A DNA stretch of 64,000 nt from Affinirhizobium lemnae. GTDB lineage: Bacteria > Pseudomonadota > Alphaproteobacteria > Rhizobiales > Rhizobiaceae. The notes under the pieces were generated by a model. The model ran no database searches, was not told the DNA's origin, and saw nothing but the letters and a program-made list of their open reading frames with translations. Shown here piece after piece: positions 26,189 through 35,415 of the stretch (positions within the stretch are counted from its first letter, which is position 1; each line of letters begins with the position of its first letter). The position numbers and the translations under genes were made by a program. The stretch spans positions 62,001 to 126,000 of the forward strand of contig NZ_JALJQZ010000001.1 in NCBI RefSeq assembly GCF_022968395.1, in the 5' to 3' direction.

Positions 26189-27481
26189 ATGGATCGCATC
26201 AGAATTTCGGGTGGCAATCGGCTGCGTGGAATCATTCCCATTTCGGGCGCTAAGAATGCGGCTCTGCCGTTGATGATCGCATCGTTGCTCACAAGCGATA
26301 CGCTGACGCTCGAAAACGTGCCGCATCTGGCCGATGTCGAGGGATTAATGCGCATTCTTGGTAATCATGGTGTCGATATTGCCGTAAACGGTCGCCGCGA
26401 GCGGCAGGAGGATGGCTATTCCCGCACCATCCACTTCACTTGCCGCACAATTGCAGATACCACGGCACCTTACGAACTCGTGTCGAAGATGCGCGCCAGC
26501 TTCTGGGTCATAGGGCCGCTTCTTGCGCGTGAAGGCAAGGCTCGCGTTTCGTTGCCGGGTGGCTGCGCTATCGGAACGCGCCCCGTCGATCTCTTCCTCG
26601 AAGGCTTGCAGGCACTTGGCGCCAACATCGAAATCGACGGTGGCTATGTCAATGCGACAGCGCCGTCCGGTGGGCTCGTCGGTGCAAAGTACACCTTCCC
26701 CAAGGTCTCTGTCGGCGCAACCCACGTCATGATGATGGCGGCGACCCTGGCCAAGGGAACGACGATTATCGATAATGCTGCGCGTGAGCCAGAGGTTGAG
26801 GATCTTGCGAACTGCCTCAATGCCATGGGGGCAAGAATTACCGGCGCAGGCACCCGGACCATCACGGTCGAAGGTGTGACGAACCTCTCCGGCGCCCGTC
26901 ACCGCGTGCTGCCCGACCGCATCGAAACCGGAACCTACGCCATGGCCGTTGCCATGACGGGCGGTGATGTGACGCTTGAAGGCACCAGCGCCGCCTTGCT
27001 GGAGAATGCGCTGGATGTTCTGCGCCAGACGGGGGCTGAAATCACGGCAACTGAAACAGGCCTGCGCGTGGTACGAAATGGCCACGGCATTCACCCCGTC
27101 GATATCGTGACCGAACCTTTCCCCGGCTTCCCGACGGATCTGCAAGCGCAGTTCATGGCGCTGATGACGCGCTCCAGCGGCGTTTCCCACATTACGGAAA
27201 CGATTTTCGAAAATCGTTTCATGCATGTGCAGGAACTGGCACGTCTGGGGGCCCGTATTTCGCTCTCCGGTCAGATGGCGCGCGTAGAAGGCGTTCAGCG
27301 CCTGAAGGGCGCTCCGGTCATGGCAACGGATCTGCGCGCTTCCGTCTCGCTTGTCATCGCGGGTCTGGCAGCCGAAGGTGAAACCATCGTCAACCGCGTC
27401 TATCATCTGGACCGCGGCTTCGAGCGGTTGGAAGAGAAACTCACCCGCTGCGGCGCGGTCGTGGAGCGCGTCAGCGAGTGA
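26189..27481 (+). CDS. murA: UDP-N-acetylglucosamine 1-carboxyvinyltransferase
   Basis: A 430-residue enzyme catalysing the first committed step of peptidoglycan synthesis: transfer of enolpyruvate from PEP to UDP-GlcNAc in the cytoplasm. The N-terminal [15 protein letters not shown] carries the conserved Lys-Asn pair (residues 22-23). The active-site loop [13 protein letters not shown] has the Cys that fosfomycin modifies, near residue 128. The length is close to E. coli MurA (419). It begins a conserved rhizobial block in which DUF2948, hisD, UPF0262, a phosphatase, infA, maf and yacG follow on the same strand. Confidence 0.97.
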   Translation: MDRIRISGGNRLRGIIPISGAKNAALPLMIASLLTSDTLTLENVPHLADVEGLMRILGNHGVDIAVNGRRERQEDGYSRTIHFTCRTIADTTAPYELVSKMRASFWVIGPLLAREGKARVSLPGGCAIGTRPVDLFLEGLQALGANIEIDGGYVNATAPSGGLVGAKYTFPKVSVGATHVMMMAATLAKGTTIIDNAAREPEVEDLANCLNAMGARITGAGTRTITVEGVTNLSGARHRVLPDRIETGTYAMAVAMTGGDVTLEGTSAALLENALDVLRQTGAEITATETGLRVVRNGHGIHPVDIVTEPFPGFPTDLQAQFMALMTRSSGVSHITETIFENRFMHVQELARLGARISLSGQMARVEGVQRLKGAPVMATDLRASVSLVIAGLAAEGETIVNRVYHLDRGFERLEEKLTRCGAVVERVSE

Positions 27482-27577
27482 CAGCTTGCAGCGGTGACGG
27501 GTTGTTTCCTGTCGCCGCTCATCCTATCTCCAGAGCCAGATGAACAAGCCGGTTTCGGCGCGATGAAGAGGCTCTCA

Positions 27578-28021
27578 ATGGCAGAGATAACAGAACTGAA
27601 ACTGCTTGCGCTGGATGATGAAGATTTGCAAATCATCTCGGCCCATATGCAGGATAGCGTGTTCAAGGCATCGGATCTCGAATGGCACGGAAAGCGCGGC
27701 CATTTCTCTCTGGTGGTGAACCGCTTTGTGTGGGAAAAGGCGGCACGGGCGAGCGAAGGTTACGAGCGGCGCAAGGCTGCCCTGAGCTTCAAGCGCGTGC
27801 AAGCGGTGCGCACTTTGGGTATTGATCGGCGGGACGACCAGGCTGTCTACTCCCTTCTGGCGATACGGTTCTCTCGAAAGGATGAGGGGCCGGATGGCAC
27901 GATCGAGTTGACCTTGGCGGGTGGCTCTGCGATCAGCCTGGATGTGGAATGTATTGAGGCGCAACTGGCAGATACCGGTGGCGTCTGGGGAACGGAAAAC
28001 CGGCCGAAGCACGACGCCTGA
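27578..28021 (+). CDS. DUF2948 family protein
   Basis: A 147-residue cytoplasmic protein of the DUF2948 family, with no known function. Recognisable stretches are LDDEDLQIISAHMQDSVF near residue 10 and LTLAGGSAISLDVECIEAQL near residue 112. It is widely found between murA and hisD in Rhizobiales. The ATG at 27578 is preferred because GAAGAGG lies about seven bases before it; an in-frame ATG at 27563 is possible. The gap to murA is 96 bases and to hisD 45 bases, so it is likely co-transcribed with them. Confidence 0.85.
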   Translation: MAEITELKLLALDDEDLQIISAHMQDSVFKASDLEWHGKRGHFSLVVNRFVWEKAARASEGYERRKAALSFKRVQAVRTLGIDRRDDQAVYSLLAIRFSRKDEGPDGTIELTLAGGSAISLDVECIEAQLADTGGVWGTENRPKHDA

Positions 28022-28066
28022 CGGCAGCCTCGCCATTTTCGTTCTGAATGATAGAGGGATGAAACG

Positions 28067-29362
28067 GTGGCAATCTGGCTGGATCAGACGGCAGGGGACT
28101 TTGAAGCGCGGTTCGCGGCATTCTTGACGACGAAGCGCGAAGTTTCGGAAGATGTGAATGCGACCGTGCGCGCGATTGTGGATGATGTCCGCATTCGTGG
28201 CGATGAGGCCCTGATCGACTATTCCACCCGCTTTGATCGCGTCGATCTGAAGCAGGTCGGCTTGCGGGTAACGGACGCGGAGATTGAAGCCGCTTTCGCT
28301 GCAGTCGATGATACCGTCATCGAGGCTCTGAAACTTGCCGCCCATCGGATCGAGAAACATCACGCCCGCCAGATGCCGAAGGACGACATCTACGAGGATG
28401 CTCTCGGCGTTGGGCTGGGGTCGCGCTGGACCGCCATCGAAGCGGTAGGTCTCTACGTTCCAGGTGGTACGGCAAGCTATCCGAGTTCGGTTCTCATGAA
28501 TGCGGTTCCCGCGCGCGTGGCCGGTGTCGAGCGTGTCGTCATGGTCTGCCCTGCCTCCGGCGGAGAGATCAATCCTGCCGTTCTGGTGGCCGCCAGGATT
28601 GCCGGTGTCTCGGAGATCTATCGCATTGGCGGTGCGCAGGCCGTGGCAGCGCTTGCCTATGGAACGCAATCCATCGCGCCGGTCTACAAGATCGTCGGTC
28701 CCGGCAATGCCTATGTCGCTGCGGCAAAGCGGCAGGTCTTCGGCACGGTCGGTATCGATATGATTGCCGGACCTTCGGAGGTTCTGGTGATTGCCGATGG
28801 CGAAAACAATCCGGACTGGCTGGCGGCCGATCTTCTGGCCCAGGCAGAGCATGACGCGGGCGCTCAGGCGATTCTCATCACCAATGACAAGTCGCTCGGT
28901 CTTGCTGTCGAGCAGGCCGTCGAGCGTCAGTTGAAGACGCTTTCCCGCTCCGAAACAGCGGCCCTGAGCTGGCGCGATTTTGGCGCCATCATTCTCGTGC
29001 CGGATCTTCAGGTGGCGCTGCCGCTTGCCAACCGCATCGCTGCTGAACATCTGGAACTAGCTGTGGCCGATCCGGACAGGCTGCTTGCCGGCATCCGCAA
29101 TGCAGGCGCTATTTTCGTCGGCCGCCACACGCCGGAAGTCATTGGCGACTATGTGGGCGGCTCGAACCATGTTCTGCCGACTGCGCGTTCTGCGCGCTTT
29201 TCCTCCGGCCTGTCCGTCCTGGATTTCGTGAAAAGGACCTCCATCCTTCGGCTGGGTCCCGAACAGTTGCGAGAGCTTGGACCGGCCGCCATCACGCTTG
29301 CTCAATCAGAGGGGCTTGATGCGCACGCCCGTTCGGTTTCTATTCGCCTGAACCAGGGGTGA
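28067..29362 (+). CDS. hisD: Histidinol dehydrogenase
   Basis: A 431-residue zinc enzyme that catalyses the last two oxidations of histidine synthesis (L-histidinol to L-histidine with two NAD). The family signature [20 protein letters not shown] begins near residue 234, [11 protein letters not shown] near residue 260, and the zinc/substrate His are in AEHLEL near residue 327 and GGSNHVLPT near residue 366. It starts with GTG at 28067 after AGAGGGATG. The next gene starts six bases after its stop, so the block is one operon. The other his genes are elsewhere. Confidence 0.96.
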   Translation: MAIWLDQTAGDFEARFAAFLTTKREVSEDVNATVRAIVDDVRIRGDEALIDYSTRFDRVDLKQVGLRVTDAEIEAAFAAVDDTVIEALKLAAHRIEKHHARQMPKDDIYEDALGVGLGSRWTAIEAVGLYVPGGTASYPSSVLMNAVPARVAGVERVVMVCPASGGEINPAVLVAARIAGVSEIYRIGGAQAVAALAYGTQSIAPVYKIVGPGNAYVAAAKRQVFGTVGIDMIAGPSEVLVIADGENNPDWLAADLLAQAEHDAGAQAILITNDKSLGLAVEQAVERQLKTLSRSETAALSWRDFGAIILVPDLQVALPLANRIAAEHLELAVADPDRLLAGIRNAGAIFVGRHTPEVIGDYVGGSNHVLPTARSARFSSGLSVLDFVKRTSILRLGPEQLRELGPAAITLAQSEGLDAHARSVSIRLNQG

Positions 29363-29368
29363 TGATTG

Positions 29369-29842
29369 ATGGCAAATGGGGACTTTCGGCTGTTCGACGT
29401 GGTGCTGGACGACAGCATCGGCCGATCGACGCCGGATGTCGAACATGAACGAGCCGTCGCCATCTTTGACCTGATCGAGGAAAACCGCTTCGAGCCCGTA
29501 GGCCATGCTGGCGGGCCCTATCGCCTTCAACTCTCGCTGGTAGATTCCAAACTGGTTTTTTCAATCTCGACTGAAAGCGGGGAGGCGGTTGCCACGCATA
29601 TCCTTTCGCTGACGCCGCTGCGACGGATCATCAAGGACTACTTCATGATCTGCGAAAGCTATTATGAAGCCATCCGAAGCTCCACGCCGTCACAGATCGA
29701 AGCCATCGATATGGGAAGACGGGGCATTCACAACGAAGGCTCTGAAATCCTGCAGGACAGACTGAAGGGTAAGATCCTCTTGGATTTCGACACGTCGCGG
29801 CGTCTGTTCACGCTGGTCTGTGTACTCTATTGGCGGGGGTAA
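29369..29842 (+). CDS. UPF0262 family protein
   Basis: A 157-residue cytoplasmic protein of the UPF0262 family, limited largely to alphaproteobacteria and without known function. Conserved-looking elements are [20 protein letters not shown] near residue 11 and [19 protein letters not shown] near residue 110. The ATG at 29369 lies six bases after the hisD stop. The phosphatase gene starts two bases after its own stop, which points to tight co-expression in the hisD-to-yacG operon. Confidence 0.88.
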   Translation: MANGDFRLFDVVLDDSIGRSTPDVEHERAVAIFDLIEENRFEPVGHAGGPYRLQLSLVDSKLVFSISTESGEAVATHILSLTPLRRIIKDYFMICESYYEAIRSSTPSQIEAIDMGRRGIHNEGSEILQDRLKGKILLDFDTSRRLFTLVCVLYWRG

Positions 29843-29844
29843 GC

Positions 29845-30321
29845 ATGGAGACCACCGCAGGATCGAGCCAACTCATACGTCCAGGCGCCATTCTGTTCAT
29901 GTGCGGCATGAATGCGATCCGATCTCCCATGGCGGAGGCTATTGCAAAACGTCTCTTGCCTCCCGATATCTATGTCAGATCGGCTGGCGTAAAGGCAGGC
30001 GAGGCCGATCCGTTCGTCGATGTCGTTCTGGATGAGATTGGCCTATCGCGGCCCAAACATCCGCCGCAGACGCTGGATGAGCTTGAAGACGATTATTTCG
30101 ACATCATCGTGACTCTGTCACCGGAAGCCCATCATCGTGCCCTTGAAGCGACACGAGCCCAGGCAATTGATGTTGAATATTGGCAGACGGCGGATCCGAC
30201 GCTTGAGACCGGCACCCGTGAGCGCATTCTGGATGCCTATCGCGGGGTGCGCGATGAGCTTTTGAAACGGATCGAGGCGCGTTTCGCCCTGCCACTGCTG
30301 CAGGGGCACCAGACAATCTGA
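29845..30321 (+). CDS. Low-molecular-weight phosphatase family protein
   Basis: A 158-residue protein of the LMW tyrosine phosphatase / arsenate reductase fold. The P-loop CX5R is CGMNAIRSPMAEA near residues 20-32, and the general-acid Asp is in TADPTLETG near residue 117. The loop differs from the classic CxGNxCRS: the second Cys is replaced by Ile, so redox control by a disulfide within the loop is not possible. The substrate is unknown. The start at 29845 follows GGGGG; an in-frame TTG at 29830 would overlap UPF0262. The gene lies within the hisD-infA operon. Confidence 0.82.
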   Translation: METTAGSSQLIRPGAILFMCGMNAIRSPMAEAIAKRLLPPDIYVRSAGVKAGEADPFVDVVLDEIGLSRPKHPPQTLDELEDDYFDIIVTLSPEAHHRALEATRAQAIDVEYWQTADPTLETGTRERILDAYRGVRDELLKRIEARFALPLLQGHQTI

Positions 30322-30472
30322 ACGGCATCTGACATAAGATCTTACAAGCTGCGAGATTCGCCTACCTTCGAGGTTCACAAACGTGCGGCGAACGTGTAGT
30401 TTCCGCGCAATTTTAAAGCTGCGGCCAAACTGTGGCTGCACATCCAGGACAACACAGGAAGAAAAGCTCTCC

Positions 30473-30691
30473 ATGGCGAAAGAAGAAGTTCTCGAATTTC
30501 CGGGCATCGTAACCGAATTGCTGCCGAACGCGACATTCCGCGTGAAGCTGGAAAACGAGCATGAGATCATCGCGCATACGGCAGGTCGTATGCGCAAGAA
30601 CCGTATCCGCGTTCTGGCCGGTGACAAGGTGCTGGTGGAAATGACCCCCTACGACCTGACCAAGGGTCGCATCACCTATCGCTTCAAGTAA
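30473..30691 (+). CDS. infA: Translation initiation factor IF-1
   Basis: A 72-residue OB-fold protein, the standard IF-1 length, with [19 protein letters not shown] at the start and [19 protein letters not shown] in the centre. It binds the ribosomal A site during initiation together with IF-2 and IF-3. It lies 151 bases after the phosphatase gene, a gap long enough for a promoter of its own, with AGGAAGAAAAG before the ATG. Confidence 0.97.
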   Translation: MAKEEVLEFPGIVTELLPNATFRVKLENEHEIIAHTAGRMRKNRIRVLAGDKVLVEMTPYDLTKGRITYRFK

Positions 30692-30739
30692 AGAGCGAAC
30701 CTCTGGGTCTCTACCCGGAAGGCTAGTCCGAGGATCTCC

Positions 30740-31360
30740 ATGCCGCTGGATCAAAAGTTCATTCTCGCCTCGGGTTCTCCCAGGCGCCTTGATCTTCTCA
30801 ACCAGGTGGGGATCAAGCCATCCCGGCTGATGCCGATGGATATTGATGAGACGCCCAAGAAGTCGGAGCATCCGCGTTCGCTTGCTCGCCGCCTGTCGCT
30901 GGAAAAAGCGGAGGCGGCATTTGCAGCCGTGAAGGATGATCTGGCCTGGCGGCAAAGCTATATCCTATCAGCCGATACGGTCGTGGCTGTTGGCCGCCGC
31001 ATTCTCGGCAAGACAGAATACATGGATGAGGCTTCTGCGGCTCTCCATCTTCTCTCTGGCCGCGGGCACTGGGTTTACACAGGCATTTGCCTGGTGACGC
31101 CCGGTGGCCAGTTCCGGCAAAAGGTTGTCGAGACGAAGGTGCGCTTCAAGCGGTTGTCGACCCGTGAAATTGAAGCCTACCTCGCGTCCGATCAGTGGCG
31201 CGGCAAGGCTGGAGCCTATGCCATCCAGGGCATAGCCGGCAGTTTTGTCCAGAAACTCGTCGGTTCCTATACGAATGTCGTTGGCTTGCCGCTTTACGAA
31301 ACAGCCTTGCTGCTGAATGGCGAAGGCTATGAACTGGCTGGATTGTGGCCGGAGAACTGA
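30740..31360 (+). CDS. maf: Maf family nucleotide pyrophosphatase
   Basis: A 206-residue protein of the Maf/HAM1 group, which hydrolyses canonical or modified nucleoside triphosphates (often dTTP/UTP) to monophosphates. The N-terminal signature [17 protein letters not shown] (residues 9-25) and the metal-binding [16 protein letters not shown] near residue 76 are intact, as is [14 protein letters not shown] near residue 157. It lies 48 bases after infA and two bases before yacG, so the three genes are likely co-transcribed. Confidence 0.9.
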   Translation: MPLDQKFILASGSPRRLDLLNQVGIKPSRLMPMDIDETPKKSEHPRSLARRLSLEKAEAAFAAVKDDLAWRQSYILSADTVVAVGRRILGKTEYMDEASAALHLLSGRGHWVYTGICLVTPGGQFRQKVVETKVRFKRLSTREIEAYLASDQWRGKAGAYAIQGIAGSFVQKLVGSYTNVVGLPLYETALLLNGEGYELAGLWPEN

Positions 31361-31361
31361 A

Positions 31362-31571
31362 ATGACCGATACCTCGAAAATGACAGGCGCAAAGGTTGAG
31401 CCCTTGCGCAAGGCGCGCCCTTGTCCGGAATGCGGCAAGCCATCGGTTCGCGATCATTACCCCTTCTGCTCGGACCGCTGCCGCACGCTCGACCTCTCGC
31501 GTTGGCTGAACGGTTCCTATGCCATTCCTGTGGCCGATGATGAAGCAAAGGCGGATGGTGAAGAGCGCTGA
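31362..31571 (+). CDS. yacG: DNA gyrase inhibitor YacG
   Basis: A 69-residue zinc-ribbon protein with a four-Cys site, CPECGK (Cys22, Cys25) and FCSDRCRTLDLSRW (Cys39, Cys43). In E. coli YacG binds GyrB and inhibits gyrase. The ATG lies one base after the maf stop. It is the last gene of the block and has an acidic C-terminal tail (DDEAKADGEER). Confidence 0.92.
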   Translation: MTDTSKMTGAKVEPLRKARPCPECGKPSVRDHYPFCSDRCRTLDLSRWLNGSYAIPVADDEAKADGEER

Positions 31572-31669
31572 CTGCGAGAAGTTGCGGCAGAATTACCCAG
31601 TGAAATCAATTTCTTGAACTGGCGAAGGACTATTTTTCACAGAAGGTTCAAAAAAGTTGGCAAAGCCGC

Positions 31670-31697
31670 TTGCCATGTCCGAACAAGATGTTATAAC
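31670..31697 (+). promoter_or_regulatory. Promoter of tRNA-Phe
   Basis: TTGCCA (31670-31675) and TATAAC (31692-31697) are separated by 16 bases. The tRNA starts about 70 bases downstream after GC-rich hairpins. A good match to a housekeeping sigma promoter. Confidence 0.6.
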
Positions 31698-31767
31698 CCC
31701 GCTCGCTCCCGGGGGAAACGCCCGGAGGCTTCAAGAGAAGCCTGAAGGTTTGTAAAAAAACCAAGAT

Positions 31768-31843
31768 GCCCGGATAGCTCAGTTGGTAGAGCAGCGGATT
31801 GAAAATCCGCGTGTCGGTGGTTCAAATCCGCCTCCGGGCACCA
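31768..31843 (+). tRNA. tRNA-Phe (anticodon GAA)
   Basis: A complete 76-base cloverleaf. The acceptor stem GCCCGGA pairs with TCCGGGC, the anticodon loop is TTGAAAA with anticodon GAA, the T-loop is TTCAAAT, and CCA is encoded. A run of six T follows directly and may terminate it. Confidence 0.96.
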
Positions 31844-31960
31844 TTTTTTCATCATTTGGATAGATGGTTGGCTAGTGGTCGCTTTTATTTTGCGCGGCTA
31901 ACTGCATGTTGATGACCTGCAGATACTCTCCGGGCAAGTGTACCGTCCCAGAGTGAAGTC

Positions 31961-33058
31961 ATGGCAAGTAGAGGCTCCTACAGCGATTTTTTTGCGGCTC
32001 TGCGCGCGCGGGAATCCGGCGGCGACTATTCCGTCGTCAACCGTTTTGGATATGCAGGTGCTTATCAATTCGGCGAGGCCGCGCTGATCGACCTGGGTTA
32101 CGCGCCCCGCGATTCAAACGTCTATGATAACGTCTACAGCAAAGGTTTCCTCGGTAAGAACGGCATCGACTCGCTCACCGAGTTTCTGCGCAGTCCTGCA
32201 GAGCAGGATAAGGCGGCAGGTGCCTGGTTCACGCTGCTTTGGAGCCGTGTGCGCTATTTTGATCTAGAGTTCTACGCCGGTCAGACGTTGAACGGTATTG
32301 CGCTGACCAAAACCGGGATGATTGCCGCAACCCATCTTCTGGGCACGCAGAAGCTTATCGATTTCGTTAAGTCCGGGGGCGTTGTTACCTCCAGCGATGC
32401 AAACGGGACGACACTGGTGGATTATCTTCGACAGTTCGCCGGATACGACACGCCGGATAGCTTCGTCGATAACCTCGACAAGGCGAACCGCTTTGTTGCC
32501 GGTAGTGGCAATGACGTCTTCAATGGTGGAGCAGGCGTCGATACGACCGTTTATGCACTGAAACGTGCTGATGTGTCTCTTGTTCAGGATGGCGGCGCAT
32601 GGATGCTGAGCGCCAGCGGCACCGGGCGTGACCAGTTGATCGCCGTTGAGCGTCTATCCTTCACAGATGGCACTCTTGCGCTGGATGCGGAAGGCAATGC
32701 CGGACAGGCCTATCGGCTTTATCAGGCGGCCTTTGATCGAAAGCCGGATATGACTGGTCTAGGTTATTGGATCCAACTGCTGGACGGCGGCAAGACCTTG
32801 AAGGATGCGGCGGTGGGCTTTCTGATATCGGCCGAGTTTGCGTCGGTCTATGGCAGCACCGTTTCCAACAATGATTACATCGCCAAGCTCTACCAGAATG
32901 TTTTGCATCGGGCAGGCGAAGCGGCTGGCATGGCCTATTGGGTTGGTCAGTTGCAAGCCGGTACGACCAAGGCGTCCGTTCTGGCGGATTTCTCCGAGAG
33001 CGTCGAAAACGTTGCCAATGTCAGCGCAGATATCAAAGACGGAATCTGGTACGTGTAG
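31961..33058 (+). CDS. Muralytic-like protein with RTX-type repeat and DUF4214
   Basis: A 365-residue protein in three parts. Residues 10-165 look like a lysozyme or lytic-transglycosylase domain: [20 protein letters not shown] has a candidate catalytic Glu at 18 and a GAYQF motif at residues 33-37. Residues 181-192 ([12 protein letters not shown]) are a single RTX-type calcium-binding repeat. Residues 250-350 hold two DUF4214 repeats ([20 protein letters not shown] and [17 protein letters not shown]). There is no signal peptide, which with the RTX motif suggests type I secretion. It stands alone after tRNA-Phe. The enzyme activity is inferred from a short motif only. Confidence 0.7.
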   Translation: MASRGSYSDFFAALRARESGGDYSVVNRFGYAGAYQFGEAALIDLGYAPRDSNVYDNVYSKGFLGKNGIDSLTEFLRSPAEQDKAAGAWFTLLWSRVRYFDLEFYAGQTLNGIALTKTGMIAATHLLGTQKLIDFVKSGGVVTSSDANGTTLVDYLRQFAGYDTPDSFVDNLDKANRFVAGSGNDVFNGGAGVDTTVYALKRADVSLVQDGGAWMLSASGTGRDQLIAVERLSFTDGTLALDAEGNAGQAYRLYQAAFDRKPDMTGLGYWIQLLDGGKTLKDAAVGFLISAEFASVYGSTVSNNDYIAKLYQNVLHRAGEAAGMAYWVGQLQAGTTKASVLADFSESVENVANVSADIKDGIWYV

Positions 33059-33131
33059 CCGATGCCCGTCGCGCTTCGTTGTTCTGCCGGATCTGGCATG
33101 ATAGGTAGCGGATATATTCGGCGGTTGGAGA

Positions 33132-33323
33132 ATGCAGGTGGACGATGAACGGGGAAAAGTGGAGATTTATCCACCCGGTCACGTGGAGCCGCTGCCTGAC
33201 GAGGAAACGCCCGCGCAGCAACGAAAGCGACGGCTTTCCAACATAGGACTGTTCCTGTTGACGATTGCCGCTTTGGCAAGCGAAGTCGTACCGTTCGTTC
33301 TGGCAATCTGGCTGTGGCAGTAA
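33132..33323 (+). CDS. Small single-span membrane protein
   Basis: A 63-residue protein with a charged N-terminal half (PPGHVEPLPDEETPAQQRKR, residues 14-33) and one hydrophobic span at about residues 37-61 (GLFLLTIAALASEVVPFVLA). A GGAGA ribosome site precedes the ATG. It lies 73 bases after the DUF4214 gene and could be co-transcribed. I do not recognise a family. The clean basic-then-hydrophobic layout supports a real protein, orientation N-in. Confidence 0.55.
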   Translation: MQVDDERGKVEIYPPGHVEPLPDEETPAQQRKRRLSNIGLFLLTIAALASEVVPFVLAIWLWQ

Positions 33324-33367
33324 CACCGACAGATTTGCAAGATGTGACGCCGGCCAGAGTATCGGCT

Positions 33368-34594
33368 TCAGAGTACCGGCTTCAGATAATCCAGAATTCC
33401 GTTCGCCGCCGCTTTGCCCGTCGCCAGGCAGGCCGTGAGCAGATAACCGCCTGTCGGAGCCTCCCAGTCGATCATCTCGCCAGCGGCAAACAGGCCAGGC
33501 TGTTTCGTCAGCATGAAATTCTCGTCCAGCTCCGCCCAGGAAATTCCGCCTGCCGAAGAGATCGCCTCTTCAATCGGGCGCGGGCGAACAAGCGGAATAT
33601 GCAGGCTTTTGATCTGCCGGGACAGCGACGCAGCGCTGGAGAAGGCATCGGTGGACGCACACTCTCTCAACAGAGCGATCTTTACCGGAGACAGTCCTGC
33701 CGCCTTTCTGAGCCGGTTTGAAAGGCTCTGCGTCGTCGGCTGCCTCTCCAGGGCTGTGGTCAGTTGCGCCTCGCTACGGCCAGGTGCGAGATCCACAACG
33801 ATTGCCGCGCGATCGATGGACAAGAAATCGTCCCGCAGAGCCTGAGCATGGGCGTAGACAAGGCTTCCTTCCACGCCATGGCGGGAAATCACGAATTCAC
33901 CCTGCGTCGTGCCTGCACGGGATGTGATGCTGACGGATTTGAGTGGCTCTCCCGCGAACTTGGCCAGGAAGAAATCGGAGAACGCCACGTCGAAACCGCA
34001 ATTGGCCGGGCGCAGTTTCGAAATTTCAACGCCCAGAGAGGCAAGCATGGGCACCCAGGCGGCATCCGATCCAAGCCTGGGCCAGCTTGCCCCGCCCATG
34101 GCAAGAAGCATTGTGCGGCCGGATGTTCGCACTTCACCGCTGGGCGTATCGAAGACTGCAGTCCGCCCCTCAAGTGATATCAATCTATGCCGGCTGTGGA
34201 AGCGAACGCCCTGCATCTGCAAGCGTGCGAGCCACGATCTGAGCAAGGGGGAAGCTTTCATCGCGACCGGAAAGACCCGGCCCGAGCTTCCCACGAAAGT
34301 CTTCGTTCCTAGGCCGTCGCACCATGCTCTCAGATCTGTCGGCGTCAGTGCGTCGAGTGCAGCGGAAAGGCGTTCAGTTGATGTTCCGAAGCGGCGCCTG
34401 AAGACGGTGTAGTCCTCGGAATGCGTGATGTTGAGACCGGATTTTCCTGCCAGCAGAAATTTGCGCGCAAACGTAGGCATGGAATCGTAGACCGAAACAG
34501 TGATGCCACGGAGGCTGAGTACCTCCGCGGCCATGAGGCCTGCCGGGCCACCGCCTACGATGATGACGTCGCTTTGCCGCGCAGTTTCTGACAT
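33368..34594 (-). CDS. TIGR03862/HI0933-type FAD-dependent oxidoreductase
   Basis: A 408-residue flavoprotein. The N-terminal dinucleotide-binding motif is IVGGGPAGLMAAEVLSLRG (near residues 12-30). A second family element is MGGASWPRLGSDAAW near residue 165. The C-terminal FAD contact is GLFAAGEMIDWEAPTGGYLL near residue 372. It belongs to the HI0933 family, which includes BaiN-like reductases; no reaction is established for this subgroup. The start at 34594 is chosen because AGGA lies eight bases before it; an ATG two codons upstream is possible. It is followed on the same strand side by no close partner. Confidence 0.85.
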   Translation of the reverse strand: MSETARQSDVIIVGGGPAGLMAAEVLSLRGITVSVYDSMPTFARKFLLAGKSGLNITHSEDYTVFRRRFGTSTERLSAALDALTPTDLRAWCDGLGTKTFVGSSGRVFPVAMKASPLLRSWLARLQMQGVRFHSRHRLISLEGRTAVFDTPSGEVRTSGRTMLLAMGGASWPRLGSDAAWVPMLASLGVEISKLRPANCGFDVAFSDFFLAKFAGEPLKSVSITSRAGTTQGEFVISRHGVEGSLVYAHAQALRDDFLSIDRAAIVVDLAPGRSEAQLTTALERQPTTQSLSNRLRKAAGLSPVKIALLRECASTDAFSSAASLSRQIKSLHIPLVRPRPIEEAISSAGGISWAELDENFMLTKQPGLFAAGEMIDWEAPTGGYLLTACLATGKAAANGILDYLKPVL

Positions 34595-34640
34595 TCTCAT
34601 CCTGGAGGGGAGCCGTATAGCTTCCCGCTTTCAAGGTTGG

Positions 34641-35273
34641 TCAGGCAAGCCACTGCTGGATGTAGGGCCAGACTTCGACGCTGCCATGATAGATCATGTT
34701 TGCCGTGACATAGACAATGACGGCAAGGCCAAGATAGGCGATCCAGCGATAGCGGTGGAGAATGCGCGCGACCAGATTTGCCGCCAGGCCCATGAGAGCA
34801 ATGGAAACCACCAGGCCGATGATCAGAACAGTTGTGTGGTCCTGGGCCGCGCCTGCAACGGCAAGCACGTTGTCCAGCGACATGGAAACATCGGCGATAA
34901 CGATCTGGGTCGCTGCCTGCGCGAACGTCTTGTCGACCTTCGTCTTCTCGGCATCCGCATCCGTCATTGCGTCTTCGGCATTGTGATCGGCAGAGCGTAG
35001 CTCAACCCACATTTTCCAGCAGACCCAGGCGAGCAGCAGCCCACCCAGCAGTTGAAGACCAACGATTCCCAGCAGGTAGGCCGTGATGGTTGCGAAGCCG
35101 ATACGCAGCACGGTTGCCGCGATGATGCCGACCAGAATGGCCTTGTTGCGCTGGTGGGTCGGAAGTCCAGCAGCAGCCAGCCCGATGACGATAGCATTGT
35201 CGCCCGCAAGCACCAGATCGATCGCAATGACCTGGAATAAGGCAGCCAGGCCAGCGGCGGTAAAGATTTCCAT
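34641..35273 (-). CDS. TerC family integral membrane protein
   Basis: A 210-residue inner membrane protein with about seven spans and the paired acidic motifs of the TerC family (VLAGDNAIVIGLAAAGLP near residue 22 and DVSMSLDNVLAVAGAA near residue 128). TerC-family proteins are linked to tellurite resistance and to metal (manganese) export. A charged loop (DHNAEDAMTDADAEKTK) separates the two halves. The start at 35273 places MEIFTAAGL at the N-terminus. A stable hairpin lies in the leader 18-43 bases upstream. Confidence 0.85.
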   Translation of the reverse strand: MEIFTAAGLAALFQVIAIDLVLAGDNAIVIGLAAAGLPTHQRNKAILVGIIAATVLRIGFATITAYLLGIVGLQLLGGLLLAWVCWKMWVELRSADHNAEDAMTDADAEKTKVDKTFAQAATQIVIADVSMSLDNVLAVAGAAQDHTTVLIIGLVVSIALMGLAANLVARILHRYRWIAYLGLAVIVYVTANMIYHGSVEVWPYIQQWLA

Positions 35274-35290
35274 GACGCTTTGTCCCTTAT

Positions 35291-35316
35291 CGCGCACCTG
35301 CCCCCCGGCGTGCGCG
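35291..35316 (-). promoter_or_regulatory. Leader hairpin of the TerC-family gene
   Basis: CGCGCAC (35291-35297) and GTGCGCG (35310-35316) form a perfect 7-base-pair stem with a G-rich loop (on the minus strand). It lies just before the ribosome site of the TerC gene. TerC genes are often under manganese riboswitches in other bacteria, but I could not match this leader to the yybP-ykoY consensus. Confidence 0.4.
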
Positions 35317-35415
35317 CCTAATCACTCTTGATGATTGGCTACATAAGATTTTCCGCCGCAAGGCAAGTGTTAACTGCCGCGCGGCATGAAAATCAGCGGG
35401 GAAGATGCGTTCTCA

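Noticed and set aside
26345-27406. Open frame (353 codons) opposite murA
   Set aside because: Antisense shadow; composition is atypical and murA is fully conserved on the other strand.
27575-29050. Open frame (491 codons) opposite hisD and DUF2948
   Set aside because: It spans two genuine genes on the other strand; no protein family is recognisable.
35373-35384. Palindrome TGCCGCGCGGCA upstream of the TerC gene as a terminator of acvB
   Set aside because: It has no loop long enough and no T-run; likely chance in G+C-rich DNA.
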